Assembly: GCA_004335835.1 (NCBI GenBank)
Contig: RWJK01001206.1
Span: 196,272-260,271 of the forward strand
DNA: 64,000 nt
Direction of reading: 5' to 3'
Source of the DNA: Scenedesmus sp. ARA3
Lineage: Eukaryota > Chlorophyta > Chlorophyceae > Sphaeropleales > Scenedesmaceae
Of this stretch, positions 34,157 to 45,192 are shown one piece after another (the first letter of the stretch is position 1; each line of letters begins with the position of its first letter). The translations under genes and the position numbers were made by a program. Below the pieces are notes generated by a model that saw only the letters and a program-made list of their open reading frames with translations, searched no databases and was not told where the DNA came from.

Positions 34157-36096
34157 GATCATCAGCAGCAAGGGTGGCTGGCAGCAGTGGCAAAGGCAGC
34201 AGCGGCAGCAGCAGTGATGCCTGGGTGGCTGGCAGCAGCAGCAGGGGAGTGCTGGGTGGTTGCATGTCGTGATTTAGGATGCTCAGGGACGGCACGAGGA
34301 CGAAGCACGGCAGCAGCAGTACAGGCAGCAGCCGTAAGAGTATCATGATGGTGTCATGTTTGTGATGCAGCAGCAGCAACAGCGCTGGGGGCAGCTGGTT
34401 ACGAAAGTGATGTAGAAGGGTGCAAGTGCGGCTACACAGCACAATTGGACGGCAGTGACAGCTGCGGCAGCAGCAGGGGCAGCAGCAGCTGTTTGAAAGC
34501 AGCACGTAGCCTGGTTGCTGGGTGCGATGAGCGTAGCGCAGCAGCAGCTTTGGGTCTCATGATGCATGTGCCAGCTGGCAGCTGGCGTGGCACACACAGA
34601 GCGCAGCAACAAAGGCCGATACCTGACCTACGCTGCACACCAGCTGATGCTTTCAATAGCGCATGCGTCAAACGAACGATCGCCACATGATTTGTTGCTT
34701 TCGTTTGCTGTTTGTCCCTGCAGCAAGTGCAGTACAGCAGCAGCGTGGACATCTGCCCCGAGTGGGCTGTCACATGTTGCAATGTGCCCGTTACCAACAC
34801 CTGCCACACACCTGCCAAATGTTGATTTCGTTCCGCCGTGCAGCAAGTGCAGTACAGCAGCAGCGTGGACATCCGCCCCGAGTGGGCTGTCACATGTTGC
34901 GTTGTGCCTATTACTGACACCTGCCAAATGTCTATTTCACTGCCCCCGCAGCAAGTGCAGTACAGCAGCAGCGTGGACATCCGCCCCGAGTAGGCTGTCG
35001 CACGTTGCAATGCGCATATCACCAACTAACACCTGCCACACACCTGCCAAATGCCCATTTCACTGCGCCGTGCAGCAAGTGCAGTACAGCAGCAGCGTGG
35101 ACATCCGCCCCGAGTGGGCCGTCAAGGAGCAAATTCCTTTCGCCAGCCTGGCCAAGCTCACCACCAGCGTGGGGGAGCCCAAGGACCTCCACAGTGCAGG
35201 GCAGCTGGAGTACTACGACAAGTGAGTGAAACATTCGCTTCTTATATTCTGTGCAGCGTCCATCAAACAGCTTTGCAATCATGTCCTACAATGGTAAACG
35301 AATATCTGGTGTGTGGGGCCATGGAGCAGGGTTTTAAGAGCTAGGGCAAGACCTGGCGACCAGCTTTGCGCGCATGCCGCCAGCTGACTTGCTGGCTGCC
35401 ATCACCACCTGCCTGGCGACATCGTTTGTCCTGCCGGCGCTGCTGCTGCTGCTGCTGCACCACGTGCCAGAAACAATTGACTTGTTTTTTTCACCATCTT
35501 GCTGCTGCTGCTGCGTGCACCGCCCAGGGCGTACGACAAGCTCACCACGCGCCAGGAGAAGCCGCTGGAGCGCACCAAGCGCGCCTTCAGGAGCGTGTCC
35601 ACCAGCGACGACCCCATCATCCGGTGAGCAGTTGATGGCAGCAGCAGCAGTAGCTGCAGCAGCAGCAGCAACAGTGCCAGCAGCAAAAGCAGTTGCAGCG
35701 CCATTGACGACTCTTTTTGAATGAGCAGCAGGAGCAGGAGCAGCATTAGCAGCAATGATAACACCATCGGATCATCTGGAGAAATGGCTTATACTGGTTT
35801 AGGCAGCCCTGCAGACTGCAGTTACAAGCCTGTCCAGCACTCTACAAAGCACTGCGTGATTGCCGCGCAACCCTCCTTGCTCTTCTTCTGCTTCTGCCGC
35901 TGTTGCCAAACCGCAGCAACCTGGCCTCAGAGGGTGCTGGCCGCGTGTTTGTCACTGACGCCATCCTCACCACCATCATGTGCGCAGCCGCTGCTGCTGC
36001 TGCTGCTGGTGTTGCTGCTGTCCAAATCGCAGCAACCTGGCTTCAGAGGATGCTGGCCGCGTGTTTGTCACGGATGCCATCCTCACCACCATCATG

Positions 36097-36133
<37 letters not shown>

Positions 36134-36992
36134 TTGCCAATTTGCAGCAACTTGGCCTCAGAGGATGCTGGCCGCGTGTTTGTCACGGACGCCATTCTGA
36201 CCACCATCATGTGCGCCGCCAAGAGCGTGTACAGCTGGGACGTGGTGGTCACACGTGTAGGGGACAAGCTGTTCTTCGACAAGCGCGAGGGCAGCAGCCT
36301 GGACCTGCTCACAGTGAATGAGACCGCGCCAGAGCAGGTGGGGCTTCTGAGTTGTGCCAGGCTGCATCTGGGGGTGTGTCGTCTGTCATTGCTTCAAGCA
36401 CACGGTGTGTGCGCGAGCAGTAACCCATCATGTACCTGGCTTCGTTCATGCATTGCTGGCAGTTGATGTATCCTACTGCAACCCTGTTGTGGCTGCTGCT
36501 GCTGCTGCTGCTGCTGCCAGGTGCCAGCGAACAAGGACAGCATCAACGGCGTGCAGCACACCTACCAGCTTGACCCTGCATCAAACATCACTGCCCTGCT
36601 GCTGCTGCTGCTGCTGCTGCCACCACAGGTGCCCGAGGACAAGGACAGCATCAACGGCGTGCAGCAGCTGAGCCTGGAGGCCACCATGATCAGCCAGAAC
36701 CTCAGCCAGCAGCTGCTGGTCAAGGGAGGCGAGAAGTGAGTACTGCTGTAGCACTCTGTGCTGTGACGACATTCTACCAGCTGCAGCATCAGGCATGAGA
36801 TATGAGAATTGAATCTAGCCAGCAGCTGTCAAGGGCGGGGAGGAGGGGGTGTGCTGCGAGACCAGCCCGCAGCCTGCCTCTTGGCCCGGCAGCGTCATCA
36901 TCATCACGCAGCGTTGCATGTTGACTAAGATGTATATAGCAAACGAAACCAACGTGTTGTATTGCTGCATGTGGCAGCTTGCCTAAGCTGAC

Positions 36993-37024
<32 letters not shown>

Positions 37025-37517
37025 GCTGCTGCCGCTGCTGCTGCTGCTGCTGCAGGTCCAGCCTGGGCAACCCCAACCCCTTCGACGACGGCACAGGGGA
37101 GCTGGCCAGCGTAGGATACAAGTGAGCGGTGCTTCATAATTTATTATCATGTTTGAAACCTTGCTGCAGACTGAACCTTGTTGCAGAATGACAGACCCCT
37201 TGTTGCAGAATGAGGAACCCTGTGGTATCTGCACCATGCACTGTGTTTGTGCTGTGCTGCGATGTGTGGGTGTGTCTCTCAGCAGTGTGTTCTGCTGCTG
37301 CTTGCCGGGCTTCTTTGCAGTATCCTTTTCACTGCAGGGATGCCGGCGTGGACCTTGCTGCTGCTTGTGTTTCACTCAACCTGCTGCTGCTGCTGCCACC
37401 ACTCTCCGCTTGCCTAATGTTGCAGGTACGGCCGCTGGACGCTCAACAGCGACGCTGGCGTGGACATCGTGGTGCGCTGCATGTGACCAACACTGCTGCT
37501 GCCGCACTGCCTTTCTG

Positions 37518-37555
<38 letters not shown>

Positions 37556-39227
37556 AGCTGCAGCTGTACAGGTACCGCCGCTGGACGCTCAACAGCGACG
37601 CTGGCGTGGACATCGTGGTGCGCTGCATGCGACCAACACTGCTGCTGACGCACTGCCTTTCGTCACTGATTGCTGCTGCTGCCGCTGCTGCTGTGCAGGT
37701 ACCGCCGCTGGACGCTCAACAGCGACGCTGGCGTGGACATCGTGGTGCGCTGCGAGATTGATGGCGTGATCAACAACAAGGGCGAGGACCAGCTGCTGAG
37801 CATCAAGGTGTGTGTGATGTGACTGGTTTGTATGGTGACTGTTGTGTCCATCACCATGTGCCAGTAGGAGTGGTGTGGCTGAGATCAAGTGGGCGAGGAC
37901 CAGCTGCTGAGCATCAAGGTGTCGTGTGTATTGGCTTTTATGTTGAGTTGTTGAACTGGGTGCAGGTGCTCGCGCATGCTGGCGGGCAGGGATGTGCAGC
38001 TGCTCAGATGCAGGGATTTGCAGCGACTAGTCACGCTTGCTGTTGCTCCTGCTGCTGCTGCTGCTGCTGCTGGTGCTGCTGCTGCTGCTTTCTCTCCCAT
38101 TAGGCGTTGAACGTCTTTGACCTGCCCGCCAGGGACTTACGCAAACCTGCTGGCTCCCTGCCCTTCTCACCTCCTGCAAGGTCAAAACTCACACTCCCGC
38201 TGCTGCTGCTACTGCTGCTCTGATCTGCAGGCGCTGAACGAATTTGACCTGCGCGCCACGGACTGGCGCAAGAAGCTGGAGAGCCAGCGCGGAGCAGTGC
38301 TGGCCTTTGAGGCCAAGAACAACCTGGCCAAGCTGGCCAAGTGGACCATGGCTGCACTGCTGGCTGGAGCTGAGCTGGTCAAGCTCGGCTATGTCAGCCG
38401 CGCCGGCCCTAAGGACAACGGCAACCACGTCATCCTCGGCACGCAGGTGTGTGGGTGTAGGCCTCAAGTGTGTGGACATGTGGTTAAGACAACGGTCTTG
38501 GATGTTGTGTTTTTGTGGATGTTGTGTTTTTGTGGGTGCGGCTTAGGAGGTGTGGTCGACATGTCGGGGTCAGCTGGGTGCTGCACCTGACACAACAGAC
38601 GAGCAAGCGGCACGACCTGGCCAGCCAGATGAGTCTCAGCTGTCGCTGCTTTGCACAATAACTCTGTCTGACTGTTGTAATTCTTCCAATATCTGCAGAC
38701 GAGCAAGCCGCGCGACCTGGCCAGCCAGATGTCCCTGAACCCGGAGCACTGCTGGGGCATCGTGCGCGCACTGGCTGACTGGCCAACTGCTGACTGCTGC
38801 TGCTGCTTGCTTTTTCAAACCTGCAGACGAGCAAGCCGCGCGACCTGGCCAGCCAGATGAGCCTGAACCCGGAGCACTGCTGGGGCATCGTGCGCGCACT
38901 GGCTGACTGGCTAACTGCTGACTGCTGCTGCTGCTGCTTGCTATTTTTAACCTGCAGACGAGCAAGCCGCGCGACCTGGCCAGCCAGATGAGCCTGAACC
39001 CGGAGCACTGCTGGGGCATCGTGCGCGCCCTGGTGGACATGCTGCTGCGCCAGCCCGAGGGCAAGTACCTGCTGGTGAAGGACCCCAACAAGGACCTGCT
39101 GCGGCTGTATGCTGTGCCCGAGGACGCCTTTGAGACAAACTATGTGGAGGAGCCGCTGGCGGATGCAGATGAGGTGCCTGCGGAGTCGGCACCAGCTGCA
39201 GCAGCAGATGAGGCCGGCGATGAGTAA
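32793..39227 (+). CDS. EIF3D: Eukaryotic translation initiation factor 3 subunit D
   Basis: Eleven exons join without a frame break to 541 aa: 32793-32961, 33074-33129, 33782-33982, 35076-35221, 35528-35623, 36148-36337, 36629-36735, 37056-37121, 37699-37807, 38231-38446, 38958-39227. Human eIF3d is about the same length. The start [17 protein letters not shown] and [14 protein letters not shown] match the family. The basic QRRxRE region then follows, and further on [85 protein letters not shown] and [10 protein letters not shown]. The tail is acidic. eIF3d binds the 40S mRNA entry side and can bind the 5' cap. The gene has the richest set of exon-edge decoys in the window, but the intact reading frame survives in all exons. 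Confidence 0.97.
34030..34080 (+). repeat. Decoy of eIF3d exon 3 end
   Basis: Positions 34032-34077 repeat the end of exon 3 (CACTGGAGGGAGCAGCAGC) with a GTGCGT donor in place of GTGAGT. The intact donor is at 33983. Confidence 0.85.
34715..35000 (+). repeat. Three decoys of eIF3d exon 4 start
   Basis: [15 protein letters not shown] is encoded at about 34724, 34841 and 34952 before the intact exon at 35076. All three have AG acceptors and 111-124 base spacing. In the third, the Trp codon TGG has become TAG. Confidence 0.95.
35900..36147 (+). repeat. Two decoys of eIF3d exon 6 start
   Basis: [21 protein letters not shown] is encoded at about 35910-35985 and 36029-36095. The intact copy begins at 36148. 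Both decoys have CGCAG acceptors and are followed by (CTG)n. Confidence 0.94.
36523..36628 (+). repeat. Decoy of eIF3d exon 7 start
   Basis: [12 protein letters not shown] at 36523-36559 copies [12 protein letters not shown] at 36629-36664, each after (CTG)n and CCAG or ACAG. Confidence 0.9.
37001..37055 (+). repeat. (CTG)n tract at an eIF3d acceptor
   Basis: The last ~60 bases of the intron before exon 8 are almost only CTG units, ending CTGCAG at the acceptor. Confidence 0.9.
37427..37698 (+). repeat. Two decoys of eIF3d exon 9 start
   Basis: [16 protein letters not shown] is encoded at about 37427-37482 and 37571-37627 before the intact exon at 37699. Both keep AG acceptors and end at CGCTGCATGYGACCAACACT, a shared intron-side continuation. 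Confidence 0.94.
37889..38150 (+). repeat. Decoys of eIF3d exon 9 end and exon 10 start
   Basis: 37889-37918 repeats GGGCGAGGACCAGCTGCTGA and the following bases of exon 9 with a GTGTCG donor. 38103-38150 repeats the start of exon 10 ([13 protein letters not shown] versus [13 protein letters not shown]) with a TTAG acceptor. Confidence 0.88.
38598..38957 (+). repeat. Three decoys of eIF3d exon 11 start
   Basis: [20 protein letters not shown] is encoded at 38699 and 38827 as well as in the intact exon at 38958. An older, diverged copy (ACGAGCAAGCGGCACGACCT) lies at 38598. The two recent copies are nearly identical over about 80 bases. Confidence 0.95.
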
Positions 39228-39249
39228 GCAGGAGCAGGATGGATGTCGT

Positions 39250-39510
39250 GGTGTGCTGCAGGCTGCTCAGATGAGGAGCCGCTCGCTGACGCCCATGAGG
39301 TGCCAGCGGAGTCGGCACCAGCAGCGGCAGCTGACAAGGCCGGCGATGAGCACGGAAGGAGGTTGTGTTGACAGCGTGTGACAGCATGTGACAGCACGTG
39401 GCGGTGACTGGGACACTTGGTCAAGGAGCTGCTGGCTGATGCTGGCGTGGTGCTGCAGAAGTCTGCACCGGCAGCAGCTGTGGGCGATGTCGGCAACAAG
39501 TGGGGTTGTG
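39250..39510 (+). repeat. Copies of the eIF3d C-terminal coding end after the stop
   Basis: 39265-39350 repeats the acidic tail ([20 protein letters not shown]) beyond the stop at 39225-39227. A weaker copy (GGAGCTGCTGGCTGATGCTG onwards) lies at 39425-39500. These would lie in the 3' untranslated region. Confidence 0.85.
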
Positions 39511-40300
39511 CTGCAGCTTGTAGTTTGTATGCGGCGCCTGTGCTGCAGGTGCTACAGATGTCACACAGATGCCGTGGCTGATGGGTCGGCAGCAAGAGTT
39601 TATGCTGCAGCATTTGTCGGTCATAGGCTGATTCGATGGCGTCAGAGAGCAGCAGCACGGCATAGTACCGGCAGTGTTGTTGCTCAGTTCTTATTGGCAG
39701 CTGCAGTACGTTGGCATCTGTACAGACTGGTCTGCACTGCGCTGTGCTCTGCACTGCGCTGTGCTCCTTATGCCTCATGTGCTCCATGCAGGTGGTTCTC
39801 TTTGCGTTGTGCGCTACACATGCACCTGGCATGCATGTGTGCGCGCACTCATCTGCTTGATGCTGTGATAAAGCACCTTGCATTGGTTTTGCTTTCGCCT
39901 TGCCCAAGGAGCCTGTCGTTGGCTCCCCAAACGGGCGAGGTAAATATTGTGTAATCAGGCTAGTACCGCATTGACCGGCGCCACTCGGCAGGTCCTGGTA
40001 AAGAATGTTGGTGAAGCAGATACTATCTGATCAGATTGGATCATCTGTATGAGTATGGGCGGTGGAACGGGTGAGACTTGTTAGGCTTACAAGAATTGCT
40101 GCATCACACGCCCGCAAGCTCAATTAGTCGCGTGTCGCGGTGCCAGGTATAAAATTGGTACAACGTGCAAGCAGGTCAATCATTTCAAGTATAATGCAGC
40201 ATAATGAGTACTCACATGGGTAGAACAGGCTGCAACTTGACTACATATGCATGCCGCCGCCTTCAGATCTGCACAAGCAGCTTCCATGTGCACTTCCCAG
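39511..40300. other. eIF3d 3' region and intergenic DNA
   Basis: A TGTAA motif at 39950-39954 is a possible poly(A) signal, about 720 bases after the eIF3d stop. No gene was recognised. Confidence 0.4.
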
Positions 40301-40317
40301 CACGTGGCACAATGCAT

Positions 40318-40545
40318 ATGCCGAACACGTGGCTGATGTAGTGCCAAACACGTGGCTGATGTAGTGCCAAACACGTGGCTGATGTANNNNNNNNNNNNNN
40401 NNNNNNNNNNNNNNNNNNNNNNNNNNNNNNNNNNNNNNNNNNNNNNNNNNNNNNNNTGCCAAACACGTGGCTGATGTAGTGCCAAACACGTGGCTGATGT
40501 AGTGCCAAACACGTGGCTGTGACAGCTGATGTGGTGCCAAACACG
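40318..40545. repeat. 23-base minisatellite carrying the G-box CACGTG
   Basis: The unit TGCCAAACACGTGGCTGATG plus TAG is repeated at least six times, three before and three after the N gap. Every unit has the palindrome CACGTG. The last unit has an inserted TGACAGC block and a CACGCG variant. Confidence 0.92.
40387..40456. other. Assembly gap (70 N)
   Basis: The N run lies inside the 23-base minisatellite, so array length is unknown. Confidence 0.98.
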
Positions 40546-41840
40546 CGAAGGACACCGTGCGATTGGCATTGTCAGGACGCCATATAATGCTCCCAACTTG
40601 ACACGGCCGTCAAGAAACCATGCACAATCGATCTGTTGACAAGTGCACGAGTGTGCTGACGGCTCCTTTTTTTTTCTTTTTTCGTGGACGGCTCCTTTTG
40701 AACAAACGCCGTGGCCCCGTGAAATAAAGTGCAGGCTGCTCAAGCACGTCACCTGCACTTGAAGTGCTTCATGTACTGAGATGATTTTGAACCACTGCTA
40801 GCTGGCAGTCAGCACAGCAGCATGTAGAGGACGTGGCAACATGATGTGGCAAGATGAAACTGCCAGTCTGTGTAAGGTGAGTGACGCTGCAGGGCGTGTG
40901 ATGCGCACACCATGCCAGGGGGAACTACAGACTGCTGTGCAATACGGCGCCGCACTGCGCACAAGATGGCATGCCGAGCAGAACAGAATGCCACGGACAG
41001 TGTAATATTGGTGATGTATGCTGTAACATGTAAGCAGTGTAGAGCACGGCATACCGCGCAGCTGCACAAAGACAAAAAGCAGCGCCCAAGCGCGCGAAAG
41101 CGTCAACCTCAGGCTGCCTGAAATTGGCCAGTCAACCTGCCTGAAGCCTGCCTGAAACTGCCTGCAACTGGCCATGGATGCGACTTTTCAACCACATCAT
41201 CTGGAAACAAAAAGAAATCTGTTGTTTGTGATCAGCAAATAACGTGCAGCAAGCAACCCTACGCCATACATATCAAGCAGATGCCTTCCCCTATCAGCAT
41301 TATGCATGTTTTGCACCCCAAGCCCGGGCATGCAGCCATAACAAAGGTCGCCACATGCAACACGACAAGTACACCGTTGCATTCAACTCGGCACGACAGA
41401 CCAGAAAACTGCGCAGCCGTGCACTTGCTGCCAGCTGGCCTGGACACAACAAGCATTGCCGTCACCACCGCCGTGCAAATAGTACAATCGGACTGCCTTT
41501 ATCTTGCTCTGTAATGATGGCAGCAGCACAATATGCTCTGGCAGAGTATTGATAATCAGCCACTATCCCCTCCCGTGAGAGCCCAGTCTTGGCTCTTGAC
41601 AGAGTTGTCTGCCGCTTGGTGTGTGTGAGTGGGCAGAAAGTCAAAGAGAAACCGAAGCAACACGTGGATAACGCCAGCAGCAGTATGGATACAAGCCACA
41701 TATCTGAATGTAAGATGGTAATCTGCAACACCAAGCCATCAATCCCACCACAGCTGCCACTGCTGCATGCGCACACACACCACCGCCATCAGCAACATGC
41801 AACATGCCGCCCATCCTAACATAGCCTCTGCTGCTGGGCC
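40546..41840. other. Intergenic, no gene seen
   Basis: About 1.3 kb. The open frames found here have no domain pattern. A T-rich run (CTTTTTTTTTCTTTTTTCG) lies near 40666. Confidence 0.45.
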
Positions 41841-42620
41841 TCACACAGGCACGCACTTGTTGTACCCATGGTTCGCCGGCTTATCAGGCGTCGTGCTCCC
41901 CGCCGCGCACTGCTTGCACACCGCCAGGCCCCGCACGTCCGCAAACTTCTCGCCATTGCACGGCGCCGGCGGCGCCGTCACTGTCGTGTTGCTCCCGCCA
42001 GCACACGCAAACCCTAGGGGACAATCCCTGCATGCCACAAGCTCCGGATTCACATACTGCCCTGGCTCACAGGGGCCCACGCCTACTGCTGCGCAGTCAT
42101 TGCATTGGTCAGGGACACAAAGCCTGCCCCAGCCAAATTTGGCAAGGATGCAGCGGCTTGCCGTGCCCATGCAGGGGCGGCGCTGCTGCTGCTGCTGCTG
42201 CATGTGCATATGCATTACCACCACCAGCAACATGCAACATGCTGTACGACAACCTCACACAGGAATGCACTTGTTGTACCCCTTGTTGGCCGGCTTTTCA
42301 GGCGTCGTGGTGCCCGCCGCGCACTGCTTGCACGCCGCCAAGCCCCGCACGTCCGCAAACTTCCCGCCATTGCACGGCGCCGGCGGCGCCGTCACTGTCG
42401 TGTTGCTCCCACCAGCACACGCAAACCCTAGGGGACAACCCCTGCATGCCACGAGCTCCGGATTCACAAACTGGCCTGGCTTGCACGGGCCCACTCCTAC
42501 TGCTGCGAAGTCATTGCATTGGTCAGGGACACACAGCCTGCTCCAACCGAATTTGGCCAGAATGCAGCGGCTTGCGGTGCCCATGCAGGGGCGGCGCTGC
42601 TGCTGCTGCTGCTGCTGCTT
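41841..42620 (-). repeat. Two further copies of the terminal exon of the cysteine-rich gene
   Basis: Minus-strand copies at about 42613-42255 and 42198-41841 encode nearly the same 118 residues as the end of exon 2 (RRPCMGTASRCILAKFGWG to KC.PV). Each has its own in-frame stop and follows (CTG)n CAG at a position equivalent to the middle of the exon. All Cys are kept in the copies, so they may be used as alternative last exons. Confidence 0.9.
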
Positions 42621-42672
42621 GTGCATATGCGTTACCACCATCAGCAACATGCAACATGCCGTAAATGAAACC

Positions 42673-44787
42673 TCACACAGGGATGCACTTGCTGTACCCC
42701 TGGTTCGCCGGCTTAGCAGGCGTCGTGGTCCCCGCCGCGCACTGCTTGCACTGCGCCAAGCCCCGCACGTCCGCAAACTTCCCGCCATTGCATGGCGCCG
42801 GCGGTGCCGTCACTGTGGTGTTGCTCCCGCCAGCACACGCAAACCCTAGGGGACAATCCCTGCATGCCACAAGCTCCGGATTCACAAACTGGCCTGGCTT
42901 GCAGGGACCCACTCCTACTGCTGCGCAGTCGTTGCATTGGTCGGGGACACACAGCCTGCCCCAGCCGAATTTGGCGAGGATGCAGCGGCTTGCGGTGCCC
43001 ATGCACGGGCGGCGCTGCTTGCCGTTGCGGCAGCGAGGTTTGCGCGGCAGGCAGGCCGCGTTGCAGCCGCCGCAGTACCTGCACATGCAGAGAGGCAAGC
43101 AGACAGGCAATGCGTCACTCGATAAAAACAAGGCATGCAGGCGAGTCAGGTGGGCAAGCAGGGAGGCAGGCCGTGTTGCAGCCGCCGCAAAACCTGCACA
43201 GTCAGGCCGGCAGGCGATTGCTGAGTCAGGCAGGCAGGCAGGGAGGCAGGCGTGGAGGCTGGCAGCACTGCTTGCGGGGCAGGCAGGCTGCGTTGCAGCC
43301 GCCGCAGTACCTGCACATGCAGACAGGCAAGCAGGCAGGCGATGCGTCACTCAATAAAGAAGGCACGCAGTCGAGTCAGGTGGGCAGGCAGAGAGGCAGG
43401 CCGTGTTGCAGCCACCGCAGTACCTGCACAGTCAGGCAGGCAGTGAGTCAGTCATGCAGTTGGTGAGTCAGTCAGTCAGTCAGTCAGTCAGAAAAGGCAG
43501 GCAGACAGGCAGGCAGCGCTGCTTGCCGTTGCGGCAGCGGGGCTTGCGGGCCAGGCAGGCGGCGTTGCAGCCGCCGCAGTACCTGCACATGCAGACAGGC
43601 AAGCAGGCAGGCAATGCGTCACTCAATAAAGAACGCACGCAGTTGAGTCAGGTGGGCAGGCAGAGAGGCAGGCCGTGTTGCAGCTGCCGCAGTACCTGCA
43701 CAGTCAGGCAGGCAGGCAGTTGGTGAGTTAGTCAGTCAGTCAGTTAGGAACAGGCAGGCAGGCAGGCGGCGCTGCTTGCCGTTGCGGCAGCGGGGCTTGC
43801 GGGGCAGGCAGGCCGCGTTGCAGCCGCCGCAGTACCTGCACAGGAAGATAGCAGCAGCAGCAGCGTTGCGCGAGTGAGTGAGTTAGTGAGTGAGTGAGTG
43901 AGTGAGTGAGTGAGAGTGATTGAGTGAGTGAGTGAGTGCGGGGTTGAAGCCACATCACAGCAAAGATGTTGTCACCAGCAGCCTTGCCTGCTTGCTGCCA
44001 TGCAGCAGCACGTACTCTGACCGCCCTTCAACTGCCTGCCGTCATATCACCAGTGCTGCTCACTGCCGAGTGCACCTCCTAGCACTCACATGTTCAACAC
44101 GGCCCACTCAGTGACTGCCAAATGCATCCAAGTCAGCAGCCGACCAACTCACTCTGAGGCGCAGTAGCGGTTGCCGGTGCAGTTCTTGGTGCTGCATGGA
44201 TCCACCAGGCAATTGACCAGCGAATCGCCGATGCAGAATTTCGCAGGATCCTCAGGCTCAGGGCTGGGGCTGGGCTTTGCAGGATTGTCAATCTCCCTGC
44301 ACTCTGCAGTGCACTTGCCACACCTCCGGGGGACGCAGAGAGTGCCGGTTTTGCACGTTGTTGCAATACACGGGTTGTAGGGGCATGGGACGGTTGCCAC
44401 TCCTGGGGGGCAGCTTTCTGCCGTGTCTGGGGTGACACAGAGAGGCACACACTTGCCGCCACAAGTGTACATCGCACAGACCTTATCTGGCATGCAGTCA
44501 ACCAGCTCGCAGGTGAATTGCGGGGGTGGGGTGCCTGCACATCCGGGGATAGCTTTTGCGCCAGTAACGGGGCACACTGCAGCGGCACTGCTGCTGCTGG
44601 AAGTGCTGCTGTCATCCTGTTGCAGGCGCCTGCTGCTGCTGGCATGCTGCTGCAGAGGCTTAGCGGGAGTTGCGTCGCTCATCTGCTGCTCGGTGCTGAG
44701 CAGGGCCTTGCCGGAGCTGGCATCAGCGGCGCTGCTGCAGAGGGCGTGTGCAGCGACCAACAGGGCCAGGAGCAGTGCTCGAGACAT
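42673..44787 (-). CDS. Secreted cysteine-rich protein
   Basis: Exon 1 (44787-44153) and exon 2 (43078-42673) join in frame to 346 aa. The N-terminus MSRALLLALLVAAHALCSSA is a signal peptide. A Ser/Gln linker follows, then about 100 residues with many Cys in short spacings (CPVTGAKAIPGC, CELVDC, CVPLC, CPYNPC, CGKC). Exon 2 adds CGGCNAACLPRKPRC, then CxxCPLGFAC and CKQCAAGTTTPAKP. The last resembles the GCC2/GCC3 or ephrin-receptor-like Cys-rich repeat. I do not recognise the family; an extracellular or cell-wall role is inferred from the signal peptide and likely disulphides. Met at 44787 was chosen because it opens the signal peptide; an in-frame upstream Met at 44904 has no such segment next to it. 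Two more copies of the last exon lie downstream. Confidence 0.72.
43160..43845 (-). repeat. Six decoys of exon 2 start of the cysteine-rich gene, with GCAGG repeats
   Basis: The acceptor and start of exon 2 (GTACTGCGGCGGCTGCAACG) at 43078 recur on the minus strand at about 43195, 43310, 43429, 43587, 43705 and 43837. Three of them continue into CRNGKQ codons; the others are shorter or altered. Between them are GGCAGGCAGGCAG runs, (CAGT)n at 43440-43490 and (GAGT)n at 43868-43940. Confidence 0.9.
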
Positions 44788-45192
44788 GACGGCCTTGCGG
44801 GACGGTTGATTGGCTTGAACAATTAAGATTGCGCTTAGAGTCTTGTGGGCCGATCCGGGATTGGAATGAAGCTGCTTGTCGGTAAGCTTTACAGAGCTGC
44901 TCACTGTGCTTCTTCCGGCCTTCCAACACGAGTTCGATCAGCACTGCACGGTTGCTTTTGGTCTGAGCAGGATGATGAGGCATCGGATAACTAGGATAAG
45001 CCAAGTCGCTGCTGGTAGCCAGGTGTCACTGCACCTGTCAGTAACACCTCGGGGGCCTGACGCATCAGCAGCTGGTGACACCAAATTTGGATAATGGCAC
45101 AGGGCCCAGTAAGGCAGCATTCCTCTGTACAGTTGCAAGACTATGCATTTGGACCCACGACGGCAGGTCCACAACCGCCAGGTCAAAGCCAG
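44788..45192. other. Upstream region of the cysteine-rich gene and 3' end of the transporter gene
   Basis: About 400 bases between two minus-strand genes. TTACA at about 44889 is TGTAA on the minus strand and may be the poly(A) signal of the transporter gene. No separate gene is seen. Confidence 0.4.
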
